Assembly: GCF_013184745.1 (NCBI RefSeq)
Contig: NZ_JAATVU010000002.1
Span: 139,294-203,293, forward strand
DNA length: 64,000 nucleotides
Reading direction: 5' to 3'
From: Mangrovicoccus sp. HB161399
GTDB taxonomy: Bacteria; Pseudomonadota; Alphaproteobacteria; Rhodobacterales; Rhodobacteraceae
Shown here: positions 28,373-37,211 of the stretch, piece after piece
Layout of the letters: each line of letters opens with the position of its first letter
Numbering within the stretch: the stretch's first letter is position 1
Translations under genes and position numbers: made by a program
The notes under the pieces: model-generated
What the model was told of the DNA's origin: nothing
The model's database searches: none
What the model saw: only the letters and a program-made list of their open reading frames with translations

Positions 28373-29291
28373 GCATCAGCGCCCGGGCACGGTAGCCGGC
28401 GCGGCGCGGATCGCCGGCCGGACACCGGCTCCGCGCCCAGGCGGCAGAGGCCTGCGCCCGCAGCATGACGAAGAGCGGCAGCTGGGCCAGCGCGGCGTCC
28501 GAGGCCGGGCCGCCGCCCGCGCGGTAGCCGTCAAGCAGCGCCTCCGCGGCCGCATCGTAGCCGTCCTGCCCGGCCAGCCCGATCAGTGCCGTGGCCAAGT
28601 CGTAGACCCGGAACCCGGGGCCGCAATCGTCGAAGTCGATCAGCACCAGCCCGGTCTCGGCCAGCAGCATGTTGTCGGCCAGCGGATCGCCGTGGATCAC
28701 GCCCAGATCGCCGCCGTCCAGCAGGGCCAGCCGCTCCGCCGCCGCGCTGCGCGCCGCGGCGAGGCAGGCGCGCTCCGCCGCGGACAGCTCCGGGTCCGCC
28801 AGCGGATCGCCCCAGATGCCGGTGCCGGTCAGCGCCTCCAGGCTCCAGTCCGGCCGTTCCGCCAGCTCGGGGCCCACCGCATCCGCGGTCAGGTGGAAAT
28901 CCGCCAGAAGCTCGCCCACCGCCTGCCAGCGGTCGCGGGCCGGCATGTCCTCCTCCGGCACTGCCGCAAGCGGCACGCCCGCCACCCATTGCACCACGCT
29001 GGCGCATCCGCCGCCGGACAAGGGCTGGACGAAACCGCCCGCGTCCGTCCGCCAGGGCCAGGGGCAGGCAAAACCGGTATCGGCCAGCCGCTCGCAGAGC
29101 AGGAGCTCCGAGGCGATGGCCGCCGCGCTGTTGTAGCCGGCGCGGTGCAGGCGCAGCGCGACCTCCTGGCCGGCAGCCAGCCGGGCGCGGAACACCACGT
29201 TTTCGCGGGCCTGGATCAGCTCGGGCATGCCGTCGAGCCCGCCCCAGGCCTGCGCCGCCGCCAGAGCCTGCGCGGTCAGGTCATCCGTCAT
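28353..29291 (-). CDS. APH-family phosphotransferase (small-molecule kinase)
   Basis: 312 residues. Kinase-like APH fold: the substrate/metal loop is 'LGVIHGDPLADNML' and the metal-binding Asp motif is 'LVLIDFDDCGPG'. The N-terminal part is a divergent ATP lobe ('NVVFRARLAAGQEVALRLHR'). Family members phosphorylate hydroxyls on aminoglycosides, choline, homoserine or hydroxylysine. The start overlaps the aminotransferase stop by 11 bases. Together with that neighbour it resembles the hydroxylysine kinase/phospholyase couple of animals, so an amino-alcohol kinase role is more likely here than antibiotic resistance. Confidence 0.82.
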   Translation of the reverse strand: MTDDLTAQALAAAQAWGGLDGMPELIQARENVVFRARLAAGQEVALRLHRAGYNSAAAIASELLLCERLADTGFACPWPWRTDAGGFVQPLSGGGCASVVQWVAGVPLAAVPEEDMPARDRWQAVGELLADFHLTADAVGPELAERPDWSLEALTGTGIWGDPLADPELSAAERACLAAARSAAAERLALLDGGDLGVIHGDPLADNMLLAETGLVLIDFDDCGPGFRVYDLATALIGLAGQDGYDAAAEALLDGYRAGGGPASDAALAQLPLFVMLRAQASAAWARSRCPAGDPRRAGYRARALMLSSSSG

Positions 29292-30555
29292 GGGGCAGCT
29301 CCGCCAGGACCTCGCCGAGAACGTTGGCCGCGATGTCGGCATGCTCGGCCGTGAAGGGCATGGGCGGACGCATCTTCAGGATGTTCATCTCCCGCCCGAT
29401 CCGGTTCAGCAGGACCCCGCGGTGCCGCATCTGCTCGGCCACCGCCGCGGCGAACCGCGTCGCCGGCGCGCCGTCCGGCAGCACCAGCTCCAGCCCGAAG
29501 AACAGCCCGGTACCGCGCGCTTCTGCGATCAGCGGGTGGGAAATTTCCTCCAGCCGGTCCAGCGCATGCGCCCCGGCCGCCGCCGCATTGGCCATCAGGC
29601 CCTCCTCCTCGATCACGTCCAGCACCGCCATCCCGGCCGCGCAGGCGACCGGGTTGCCGCCGAAGGTGTTGAAATAGCCGAAGGCGCCGCGGAATGCCGC
29701 CATCACGTCCGGCCGCGCCGCGACCCCCGCCAGCGGGTAGCCGTTGCCCATAGGCTTGCCCAGCGTGACGACGTCGGGGGCGAAGCCCATCCGGTCATGG
29801 CCCCAGAAATGGCTGCCGAGTCGGCCGAAGCCCGGCTGCACCTCGTCGCACAGGATCACCCCGCCGGCCCTGCGTATCACCTCCGCCGCCGGGTCGAAGA
29901 AGCCGGAAGCCAGCGCGGGCAGCCCCTCGTTGGCGAAGGCCGGGCAGAGCATCATGCCGGAGAAGCCGGAGCCCTCGGCCTCCAGCTCGGCGATGGCCCG
30001 GGCGATCCCGTCGGCGAAGGCCTGCGGCTGCGCCTCGGCGGAGCCGCCCAGCGGATCGGTCGAGGACGGCGCGGGGACCAGCCGGACATGGCCGGGATAG
30101 CCGCCGATCGGCGGGCGGCGGGTCGAAAGCTGCGACGTGGCCAGCGTGTTGCCGTGATAGGTGTTGTCGGTGGCGATGATGCCCCGCTTGCCGGTCACCG
30201 CCTGCGCCATGCGCAGCGCGACGTCATTCGCCTCGGACCCGGTGCAGGTCAGGATCATCTGGCTGAGACCGTGGCCCATCGTGGCGGTCAGCCGCTCTAT
30301 ATAGTCGAGGATCAGCGTGTGGTGATACCGGGTATGGGTGTTCAGCCGCGCCGACTGCCTGCAGACCGCCTCCACCACCTTCGGATGGCAGTGCCCGACA
30401 TGGGGAACGTTGTTGTAGCAGTCGAGATACCGGCGGCCGTGATTGTCCCAGAGCCAGACGCCTTCGCCGCGGACGATGTGGACGGGGTCGTCGTAGAAGG
30501 TGGGCACGTTCGGCCCCATCAGCCGCGCGCGACGCTCCGCCAGGGTTTCAGTCAT
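29281..30555 (-). CDS. Class III PLP-dependent aminotransferase, phospholyase-like
   Basis: 424 residues. The PLP lysine is Lys267 in 'TLGKPMGNG'; the cofactor Asp is Asp237 in 'ILCDEVQPGFGRLGSHFW'. The region 'CYNNVPHVGHCHPKVVEAVC' and 'YFNTFGGNPVACAAGMAVL' strongly resembles ETNPPL and PHYKPL, class III enzymes that do beta-elimination of phosphate instead of transamination. The predicted reaction on a phosphorylated amino alcohol would give an aldehyde or ketone, ammonia and phosphate. Ordinary omega-aminotransferase activity remains possible. The 5' end overlaps arfB by eight bases and the 3' end overlaps the kinase. Confidence 0.85.
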   Translation of the reverse strand: MTETLAERRARLMGPNVPTFYDDPVHIVRGEGVWLWDNHGRRYLDCYNNVPHVGHCHPKVVEAVCRQSARLNTHTRYHHTLILDYIERLTATMGHGLSQMILTCTGSEANDVALRMAQAVTGKRGIIATDNTYHGNTLATSQLSTRRPPIGGYPGHVRLVPAPSSTDPLGGSAEAQPQAFADGIARAIAELEAEGSGFSGMMLCPAFANEGLPALASGFFDPAAEVIRRAGGVILCDEVQPGFGRLGSHFWGHDRMGFAPDVVTLGKPMGNGYPLAGVAARPDVMAAFRGAFGYFNTFGGNPVACAAGMAVLDVIEEEGLMANAAAAGAHALDRLEEISHPLIAEARGTGLFFGLELVLPDGAPATRFAAAVAEQMRHRGVLLNRIGREMNILKMRPPMPFTAEHADIAANVLGEVLAELPHDG

Positions 30556-30970
30556 CGTCGGCCACCTTTCCCCGAAGGCTCTTCACCTGGCCGCGCGCCG
30601 TCTTGGCATCCATCCGCCGCCGCTGGCTGCCCTTTGTGGGCTTGGTCGGGATCCGCCGCTTCGGCACATGCGTGGCCTTCTCGATCAGCTCGGCAAGCCG
30701 TTCCTTGGCGATCTCGCGGTTGCGCGCCTGGCTGCGGGTGTCCTCCACCCGGATGATCACCGCCCCGTCCAGCGTCCAGCGCCGGCCGGCGAGCCGCTTC
30801 AGCCGCGCTTTCACAGGCTGCGGCAGCGACGGGCTGCGCGCCGCCTCGAAGCGCAGCTCCACCGCGGTCGAGACCTTGTTGACGTTCTGCCCGCCAGGAC
30901 CCGAGGAGCGGGTGAAGACCTCGGTCATCTCCCAGTCCTGGATCGCGATCTTGTCGGTCACATGCAGCAT
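30548..30970 (-). CDS. arfB: Alternative ribosome-rescue factor ArfB (YaeJ)
   Basis: 140 residues. The GGQ motif (26-28 in 'SSGPGGQNVNKV') hydrolyses peptidyl-tRNA on stalled ribosomes, and the C-terminal tail is strongly basic ('KRRIPTKPTKGSQRRRMD'), as needed to enter the empty mRNA channel. The length matches ArfB, not full release factors. It is first in a run with the aminotransferase and kinase, which is odd because the functions seem unrelated; the overlaps suggest at least translational coupling. Confidence 0.92.
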   Translation of the reverse strand: MLHVTDKIAIQDWEMTEVFTRSSGPGGQNVNKVSTAVELRFEAARSPSLPQPVKARLKRLAGRRWTLDGAVIIRVEDTRSQARNREIAKERLAELIEKATHVPKRRIPTKPTKGSQRRRMDAKTARGQVKSLRGKVADDD

Positions 30971-31068
30971 GCGGCGGTTCCTGCCCTTCTCGCCCCCCTT
31001 CCTAAAGCGTTTCGGGGCAAATCTGAAACAGCTTTCGCCGCCCGGAACCGGCGGATTCCAAAGAGGTA

Positions 31069-31093
31069 GCCGCCCGCCGGAGCCGCGGGCGGC
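31069..31093 (-). terminator. Hairpin after the phytase-like gene
   Basis: GCCGCCCGC / GCGGGCGGC, a 9-bp stem with a 7-base loop, 20 bases after the stop on the minus strand; TACCTCTTT follows on that strand. Weak T tract. Confidence 0.45.
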
Positions 31094-31112
31094 AGGCGGA
31101 GCGCCGCCCGCC

Positions 31113-32000
31113 TCATTCGACCACGCGGAACTCCGCGATTTCGGTCTTCTGGAAGACGTTCTGGTTGTCGTCCGAAATCAGCGTCAGCCGGATCGCGCCC
31201 GAGGGTTCCTGCCAGACGGCGATGCCCTCCAGGTTGTCATGCTGGAACGGGAAGGAGGAATAGAGCGTCTCCTCCTTGGCCACCCGGTCGCCGTCGAGGC
31301 TCAGCCGGCGCACCCGGCTCTGGAAGGCGAAGCCGGTGAAATGGCGCTCAAGGATGTAGAGCTTGCCATCCGGTCCGAAATCCGCGCCGACCGGCAGGTA
31401 GGGCGGATCGCGGCGCAGGGCGAAGGGCACGCTCCAGGCGCCGTTTTCCAGCCGGTAGACTGGGAAGGGCCGGTCGAGCTCGCCCGAGCGCTCGGGGATC
31501 GCCACCAGGCGCCCCTGCGGATCGAGAGCCAGCGCCTCCAGCCCGGAATTCCGCTGCAGGTCGCGGAACGCCTGCGGACGCGGCCAGTTCTTCGCCGCAG
31601 CGTCGGGGCCGGAGAAGAACACCACGCGGTGGATCGCCTCGAAGGACACGCTGCAGGCGGCGCCCAGTTCGACCGCGCGGCAGGCGAGGCCCTCGGAATC
31701 CATGGCGTCGTCGGAAACCGGCTTGCCGTTGCGCTTCCGCAGCGGGGTTGCCGGACGCGCCTGCACCGCCACGATCCGTCCGTCTTCGCGGCGGAAGCGG
31801 CCGTCGATGCGGCTGCCCCGGTCGGAGATCGTGATGAAGGTGCCGCCGTCATCGGACACCTCGATCCCCGAGAGCCCGGTGGCCTCGGGGTGCTTCCAGA
31901 CGAAGGATCCCATGGATTCGAGATGCGGCTCGGTGGCGGCAGGACCGCTCCCGAATGCCGTCGCGGCCGCCGCGAGGGCGGCCTTGAGAAACGATGTCAT
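31113..32000 (-). CDS. Phytase-like/esterase-like secreted protein (PF13449-type)
   Basis: 295 residues. Signal peptide about 1-22. The rest is a repeat-rich beta fold: 'TGLSGIEVSDDGGTFITISDRG', 'NSGLEALALDPQGRLVAIPE' and 'HDNLEGIAVWQ' recur at regular spacing, as in the phytase-like beta-propeller domain often called esterase-like activity of phytase. Two cysteines are present. Enzyme activity is not established for the family. The ATG at 32000 overlaps the mepA stop by four bases, so both are from one message. Confidence 0.8.
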   Translation of the reverse strand: MTSFLKAALAAAATAFGSGPAATEPHLESMGSFVWKHPEATGLSGIEVSDDGGTFITISDRGSRIDGRFRREDGRIVAVQARPATPLRKRNGKPVSDDAMDSEGLACRAVELGAACSVSFEAIHRVVFFSGPDAAAKNWPRPQAFRDLQRNSGLEALALDPQGRLVAIPERSGELDRPFPVYRLENGAWSVPFALRRDPPYLPVGADFGPDGKLYILERHFTGFAFQSRVRRLSLDGDRVAKEETLYSSFPFQHDNLEGIAVWQEPSGAIRLTLISDDNQNVFQKTEIAEFRVVE

Positions 32001-32980
32001 GGAGCGGAAAGCACGCCCCGGCACTGTGCCGGAAGTTCCGCCAGCACGTAGTCGCGGGCCCCGCGCTTCCGCGGCGCGGGCTTGGCCGGCTCGGCCGAAG
32101 GCTTCGGCGGCGCCAGCGCGTCGGTCACCCACCAGGTCAGCGAGTCGTCGCAGCCGTTGCCGCCATTCGACAGCTGCGCCACGGTCGGCGTCTGGGTGAC
32201 GCAGCCGGGCGAACCGGCCGGGCATTTCAGCCGCACGTGGAAATGGTAGTCATGGCTCCAGTAGGGCCGGATCTTCTGCAGCCAGGCGGTGTCCGACGGC
32301 GTCGCGTTCTGGCACATGGCGATCTTGGCCGGGGCGGTGACGAAGATGCGGTCGACCCGCGGGTCGCGCGCGGCCGCCTCCAGGATCGCGGCATGCTGCG
32401 GCGTCCAGTTGCCGCTGACATGGCGCTGGTCCGCGCTCTTGACCGAGATCGAGCTGATCCCCTCCCGCTCGGAGCGGCTGAGGTTCAGACGTTTCGGCGG
32501 CAACATCCAGATATCGACATCCAGGCCCATCTGATGGCTGGCATGGCCGGATTTCATCGGGCCGCCGCGCGGCTGGCCGATATCCCCGACATAGAGCCCC
32601 GACCAGCCCGGCTGGCGCGCGGCCTGGACCGAGAGGTCCTCGATGAAGGACACGGTCTGCGGATGGCCCCAGTTGCGGTTGCGCGACAGGCGCATCGCCT
32701 GCCAGGTCGGGCCGGTTTCCGGCAGTTCGACCAGCCCGCCCGCACAGCCCTTGGCATAGCTGCCCCAGGACTGGGCCGTCCCGGCGCTCGGCCGGGGCTC
32801 GGCGCCGAACAGCGCCCAGGCCTTCGGACCGGACAGCTCCGCCGCGCTCAGCATGGTGACCGACACGCCCTCGTCCTCGGAAGAGGCGCTTCCGCTTCCC
32901 GAGGGGCTTCCGCCGCAGGCACCCAGCGCCATGGACATGAGAATCGCAACCGGCCAAAGCCGGGTCTTCGGGCTCTTCAT
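31997..32980 (-). CDS. mepA: Penicillin-insensitive murein endopeptidase, lipoprotein form
   Basis: 327 residues. The signal sequence ends in the lipobox 'LGAC' (Cys22), so this copy is probably lipid-anchored, whereas E. coli MepA is soluble. The LAS-type Zn motifs are present: 'GHASHQMGLDVDIW' and 'HDYHFHVRLKCP', with three cysteine pairs typical of MepA. It cuts D-Ala-mDAP cross-links in peptidoglycan. AGGAGG is 8 bases upstream of the ATG. It lies 14 bases after the MFS gene and overlaps the phytase-like gene. Confidence 0.93.
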   Translation of the reverse strand: MKSPKTRLWPVAILMSMALGACGGSPSGSGSASSEDEGVSVTMLSAAELSGPKAWALFGAEPRPSAGTAQSWGSYAKGCAGGLVELPETGPTWQAMRLSRNRNWGHPQTVSFIEDLSVQAARQPGWSGLYVGDIGQPRGGPMKSGHASHQMGLDVDIWMLPPKRLNLSRSEREGISSISVKSADQRHVSGNWTPQHAAILEAAARDPRVDRIFVTAPAKIAMCQNATPSDTAWLQKIRPYWSHDYHFHVRLKCPAGSPGCVTQTPTVAQLSNGGNGCDDSLTWWVTDALAPPKPSAEPAKPAPRKRGARDYVLAELPAQCRGVLSAP

Positions 32981-32994
32981 GGCGGGCCTCCTGC

Positions 32995-34329
32995 TCAGAT
33001 ATCGCCGTCCCTTTTGACCCAAATTAGCAGAAAAAGGCCCAGAAGAAAAAGGAATATCAGGGGAGACACCCCCATTCTCTGGTCGCCGGTCGCCATCGTC
33101 GCCTGTCCGATCAGGAAAGGCGCGAGAAACGCGGTTGCCTTTCCGGTCAGCGCGTAGAGCCCGAAGGCCTCGGTCGGATGCTCGGGATCGGCGTGGCGGA
33201 CCATCATCGAGCGCGAGGCCGATTGCAGCACGCCGCCCGCCGCGCCGATCAGCGCGCCGCAGATGTAGAAGATCACGTCGGGCAGCGCCGAGCCCGGCGC
33301 CAGGGACATGCCGAACAGGCTGTCACGCGTCAGCCCGACCAGGGTGCTGCTGACCAGGACCAGCACGGCGATGGCGAAGCCGATCACGACCTTGGGGCCG
33401 CCGCGCTTCTGCTCGCCGAGTCCGCCGGCCCAGCAGGCCAGCATCGCCATGGCCACGCCGAGAATGCCGAAGATGCCGATCTGCTTGACCGACCAGCCGA
33501 GCACGCCCTTGGCATAGAGCCCGCCGAAACCGTAGAGCCCGACCAGCGCGTCGCGGTAGAACATCGAGGAGAACAGGAAGGCGACGAGGCTCTTCCGCTT
33601 CAGCGCGCGCCGCCACATCTGGCGGATGTCGTGCACTGCGCGGCGCGCGGCCTCGGCGAAGCTCAGGTCCGGCGCGTCCCGCACCGGGTCGCGGACCCAG
33701 GCGAAGAACGGCACCATCGAGATCAGGAACCAGGCGGCACAGAACGGCCCGACGAAGCGCGTGCCCTCGAATTTCGCCGCGTCGAGCCCGAAGATCGGCG
33801 GAATGCCCAGCAGCGTCTTGCCGCCCGCGCCCTCGGCGAAGAACAGCAGCATCAGGATCAGCGCGATCAGCCCGCCGGCATAGCCGATGGCATAGCCGAT
33901 GCCCGACAGCTTGCCGGTCTCCTCGCGGGTGGCGAGCGTGGGCAGGAAGGCATTGGTGACGACGATGGCCAGCTCGGTGGCGACGAGCCCGGCGCCGAAG
34001 GCGGAGAGCAGAGCCGGCACATGTTCGGAGCCCGGCACCGCGAACCACAGCGCCAGCGAGGCGGCGACATAGACCGCCGAGAGCCAGCCCACCCAGCGCA
34101 CGAGATGCCCCGACTGGTCGCCGAGCGCGCCGATGATCGGCGCAAGCACAGCCGTGGCGATGCCCGTGACGGTCAGCGCATGGGCCCAGAGGGTCTGGGC
34201 CTCGACCGGGTCGCCCACGACATTCACGAAGTAGGGCCCGAATATGAAGGTGAGGATCAGGGTGTGGTACGGCTGGCTCGCCCAATCGAAGGCGTACCAG
34301 CCCCAGATCCTCTGGCGCGCGGTCGGCAT
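32995..34329 (-). CDS. MFS transporter, UMF1 type
   Basis: 444 residues, about twelve hydrophobic helices. The N-terminus 'IWGWYAFDWASQPYHTLILTFIFGPYF' (quoted by its first part: 'WGWYAFDWASQPYHTLIL') is the UMF1 signature, related to fungal vacuolar Atg22 effluxers. Basic loops at 'GRALKRKSL'-like positions separate the halves. The substrate is unknown; amino-acid or peptide-fragment efflux is possible. It is followed by mepA 14 bases later, so a role in handling wall turnover products is an inference from context only. Confidence 0.85.
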   Translation of the reverse strand: MPTARQRIWGWYAFDWASQPYHTLILTFIFGPYFVNVVGDPVEAQTLWAHALTVTGIATAVLAPIIGALGDQSGHLVRWVGWLSAVYVAASLALWFAVPGSEHVPALLSAFGAGLVATELAIVVTNAFLPTLATREETGKLSGIGYAIGYAGGLIALILMLLFFAEGAGGKTLLGIPPIFGLDAAKFEGTRFVGPFCAAWFLISMVPFFAWVRDPVRDAPDLSFAEAARRAVHDIRQMWRRALKRKSLVAFLFSSMFYRDALVGLYGFGGLYAKGVLGWSVKQIGIFGILGVAMAMLACWAGGLGEQKRGGPKVVIGFAIAVLVLVSSTLVGLTRDSLFGMSLAPGSALPDVIFYICGALIGAAGGVLQSASRSMMVRHADPEHPTEAFGLYALTGKATAFLAPFLIGQATMATGDQRMGVSPLIFLFLLGLFLLIWVKRDGDI

Positions 34330-34425
34330 GACGTCATTCCCCAACGTCCTGCGACCTATAAGCCCCCGGGATCCGGTGTCCATACGGAAACCTGAATTTC
34401 GGCCTCCCCATGGAAGGACCTGCGT

Positions 34426-34456
34426 CACCCGGCCGCGGGACGTTCCCGGGCCGGGT
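34426..34456 (-). terminator. Hairpin between M16 gene and MFS gene
   Basis: CACCCGGCC and CGGGA pair with TCCCG and GGCCGGGTG, a 9+5-bp stem with a one-base bulge, right after the downstream M16 stop on the minus strand. No T tract. Confidence 0.5.
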
Positions 34457-34462
34457 GCCGTC

Positions 34463-35767
34463 TCAGTTCAGCGCCTCCTTGGGCTGGCCGACCACGACGA
34501 AGCTCAGCTTGTCCGGGTCGAGCAGCTCGGCGGCCACGCGGTTCACGTCCTCCAGCGTCACCGCCTCCACCTTGTCGTTGCGGGTGGCGATGTAGTCCGG
34601 GCTCATTCCGTCCATCTGCATGCCCACGAGGATGTTGGCGATGGTGCCGTTGCCGTCGAAGCGCAGCGGATAGGCGCCGGTCAGGTAGGTCTTGGCGCGG
34701 TCGAGCTCGTCCTGGGTGACGCCGCTCTCCTTCATCTTCGCCCATTCCTGCCGGATCAGGTCGATGCTCTCGCCGACGGTCGCGTTCGCCGTCGCCATGC
34801 CCCCGGCCAGCAGATCCGCCTGGTCCTTCGAGGACAGGTAGGCCGCGACGCCGTAGGTCAGGCCGCGCTTCTCGCGGATCTCGTCCATCAGGCGCGACTC
34901 GAAGCTGCCCGCGCCCAGAACCTGGTTCATCACGTAGGCCGCGAAGAAGTCGGGATCGTCGCGGGCGATGCCCGGCTGGACGAAGCGGATCACCGCCTGA
35001 GGCGTCGGGTAGTCGATGACATGCACCCCGCCGCCGAACTGCAGGTCAGTCGGGCCGGGCAGCGGCGCGCCGGTCTCGGGCAGCCCGCCAAGCACCTTGT
35101 CCAGCAGGGTCTCCAGCTGCTCCGGCGTGATGTCGCCCACCGCCGAGACATAGACCCGGTCCTTGGCCATCGCGCCCTTCCAGGCGGCGACGATGTCCTC
35201 GCGGGTCAGCGCGGCCACGGTCTCCTCGGTGCCGTCGCCGGGACGGGCATAGGGGTGGTCGCCATAGAGTTCCTTCGCCATGTACTCGCCGGCGATGGAC
35301 TGCGGATCCTCCCCGTCGGAGCGGATCGAGGCCAGCACCTGGGCGCGCACCCGCTCGATCGCCTCGCCGGAAAAGGACGGGTCGTTGATCACCGTGCGCA
35401 GCAGGTCGCCGGCCGGGTCGAGCGTGTCGGTCAGGAAGCGGGTGGAGACGCTGACCCCGTCGTCCCAGTTGTCGAAATTGACCGACATGGCCAGGTCGTC
35501 GCGCGCCTTGGCAAAGCCCTGCGCGTCCCAGCCGCCCGAACCTTCCTCGAGAAGGCCGGTCATCAAGTTGGTCGCGCCCTGCTTGTCGGCCGGATCGAGC
35601 GCGGTGCCGCCCTTGAAGGCGATCTCCAGCGCGACGAAGGGGATGGAGTGCTCCTCGACCAGCCAGGCATCGATCCCGCCGGGGCTGCGGAGCTGCTGCA
35701 CGTCGACCTCGGCAAAGGCGGGAAAGGCCAGCGCGATGGCGGCGGCGGTGACGGCGGCGCGGATCAT
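34463..35767 (-). CDS. M16 peptidase-family protein, zinc motif absent
   Basis: 434 residues. Signal peptide about 1-19. It has the M16 two-half fold with 'PFVALEIAFKGGTALDPADKQG' (quoted in part) and the C-terminal 'REKRGLTYGVAAYLS' R/Y motif. The place where catalytic members have HxxEH reads 'GATNLMTGLLEEG', so zinc binding is lost. In M16B pairs one partner is usually catalytic and the other non-catalytic. Its ATG overlaps the stop of the catalytic partner by four bases. Confidence 0.92.
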   Translation of the reverse strand: MIRAAVTAAAIALAFPAFAEVDVQQLRSPGGIDAWLVEEHSIPFVALEIAFKGGTALDPADKQGATNLMTGLLEEGSGGWDAQGFAKARDDLAMSVNFDNWDDGVSVSTRFLTDTLDPAGDLLRTVINDPSFSGEAIERVRAQVLASIRSDGEDPQSIAGEYMAKELYGDHPYARPGDGTEETVAALTREDIVAAWKGAMAKDRVYVSAVGDITPEQLETLLDKVLGGLPETGAPLPGPTDLQFGGGVHVIDYPTPQAVIRFVQPGIARDDPDFFAAYVMNQVLGAGSFESRLMDEIREKRGLTYGVAAYLSSKDQADLLAGGMATANATVGESIDLIRQEWAKMKESGVTQDELDRAKTYLTGAYPLRFDGNGTIANILVGMQMDGMSPDYIATRNDKVEAVTLEDVNRVAAELLDPDKLSFVVVGQPKEALN

Positions 35768-37131
35768 TGGGACACCTCGCTTGCGGCTTCTGGCTGGGAC
35801 GGCGGACGCAGGTAGCCGGTCACGGAGGCCTTCGGGTCGAAGACCTTCTCCGCAGCGGCCTTGATGTCCGCGGCGGTCACGTCCTGGACGATCTGCGGCC
35901 ATTCGGCGACATCCTCGACCGTCAGGCCGGAGGTCAGCGCCTGGCCGTATTCCCGCGCCACGGCATCGGCCGAGTCGCGCTTGTAGATTTCCGAGGCGCG
36001 GTACTGCCGCTTCAGCGTCGCCAGCTTGCCTTCGTCGATCGGCGCGGCGAGGAAATCGGCCAGCGCCGCGTCGAGCGCAGCCTCGGCGTCGGCCAGCGTC
36101 ACGTCCGGGTTCGGCACCACGGTCAGGCCGAAGGTGGAGTCGTCCAGCGAGGTCGCATCGTAATACGCGGCAGTGTAGATCGCCACCTTGCGGTCGAATT
36201 GCAGCGCCCGTCCCAGCACCGAGCTGTTGGGATCGTCGCCGAGCAGATCCGCCAGCAGCACCAGCGCCGCGGCCTCCTTCTGGTCACCGGGATCGCGCTC
36301 GGGCGCGAGATAGGTGCGCACGACATAGGGCTGGGCGACGCGCGGATCCTCGTAGGTCAGCTGGCGCGCAGCCAGCTGCGGCGGCTCCTGCACGCGTTGG
36401 CGCTCCGCAATCTCCGGATTGGCCGGGATGGCACCGTAATTCTCCTCGGCAAGCTGGCGCACCTCGCCGGGCGTCACATCCCCGGCAACGACCAGGACCG
36501 CGTTGTTGGGCGCGTAGTGGTCGTGGTAGAACGACACCGCATCATCCAGCGTCAGCGTGCTCATTTCCCCGGGCCAGCCGATGATCGGGTTGCCGTAGGG
36601 ATGGCGCAGGAACTGGGCGGCGCGGCGCTGTTCGCCGAAAAGGGCGCCGGGATTGCTGTCGGTGCGCTGGTTGCGCTCCTCTATGATCACCCCGAGCTCG
36701 GGCTTCACCACGTCCTCGGTCAGTTTCAGCCCGGTCATCCGGCTGGCTTCCATCTTCATCATCAGGCCGAGCCGGCTGGCGGCGACATGCTGGAAATAGG
36801 CGGTCTGGTCATAGGAGGTGAAGGCGTTGTCGTTGCCGCCATTCGCCGAGACCACGCGCGAGAACTCGCCCGGCTCCAGGATGTCGGTGCCCTTGAACAT
36901 CAGGTGCTCGAGGTAGTGGGCGATGCCGTTCTTGCCCACCGGTTCGTCGGCCGACCCGACCTTGTACCACATCATGTGGGTGACGGCGGGCGCGCGGTGA
37001 TCCTCAATCACCACCACGTCCAGCCCGTTGTCGAGGGTGAAGCTCGTGACGTCCTGCGCCGCGGCCGGCAGAGCGGCGGCCAGAACGAAGGTCAGGGGCC
37101 AGAAGGCCCGGAAGGGGGACAGCTGTGTCAT
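35764..37131 (-). CDS. M16 family zinc peptidase, catalytic
   Basis: 455 residues. Signal peptide about 1-25 (ending AAAQ). The inverted zinc motif is His72-xx-Glu75-His76 in 'GIAHYLEHLMFKGT', with the third ligand expected in 'GVIIEERNQR'. A periplasmic oligopeptidase is likely. Works with the downstream non-catalytic M16 protein as a heterodimer, as in pitrilysin-like bacterial pairs. The linked DUF3035 lipoprotein lies 80 bases upstream on the same strand. Confidence 0.94.
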   Translation of the reverse strand: MTQLSPFRAFWPLTFVLAAALPAAAQDVTSFTLDNGLDVVVIEDHRAPAVTHMMWYKVGSADEPVGKNGIAHYLEHLMFKGTDILEPGEFSRVVSANGGNDNAFTSYDQTAYFQHVAASRLGLMMKMEASRMTGLKLTEDVVKPELGVIIEERNQRTDSNPGALFGEQRRAAQFLRHPYGNPIIGWPGEMSTLTLDDAVSFYHDHYAPNNAVLVVAGDVTPGEVRQLAEENYGAIPANPEIAERQRVQEPPQLAARQLTYEDPRVAQPYVVRTYLAPERDPGDQKEAAALVLLADLLGDDPNSSVLGRALQFDRKVAIYTAAYYDATSLDDSTFGLTVVPNPDVTLADAEAALDAALADFLAAPIDEGKLATLKRQYRASEIYKRDSADAVAREYGQALTSGLTVEDVAEWPQIVQDVTAADIKAAAEKVFDPKASVTGYLRPPSQPEAASEVSQ

Positions 37132-37211
37132 GCGCCCAACCTACGGTGGTGGCGGGCGGGATCAAGCGGCGCCGCTTCCTCCCGCGAAAAAGTGACGGGA
37201 GGCGGGCGCCC

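Noticed and set aside
28353..29291. Aminoglycoside resistance kinase
   Set aside because: The APH fold is generic; overlap with a phospholyase-like gene points to metabolism rather than resistance.
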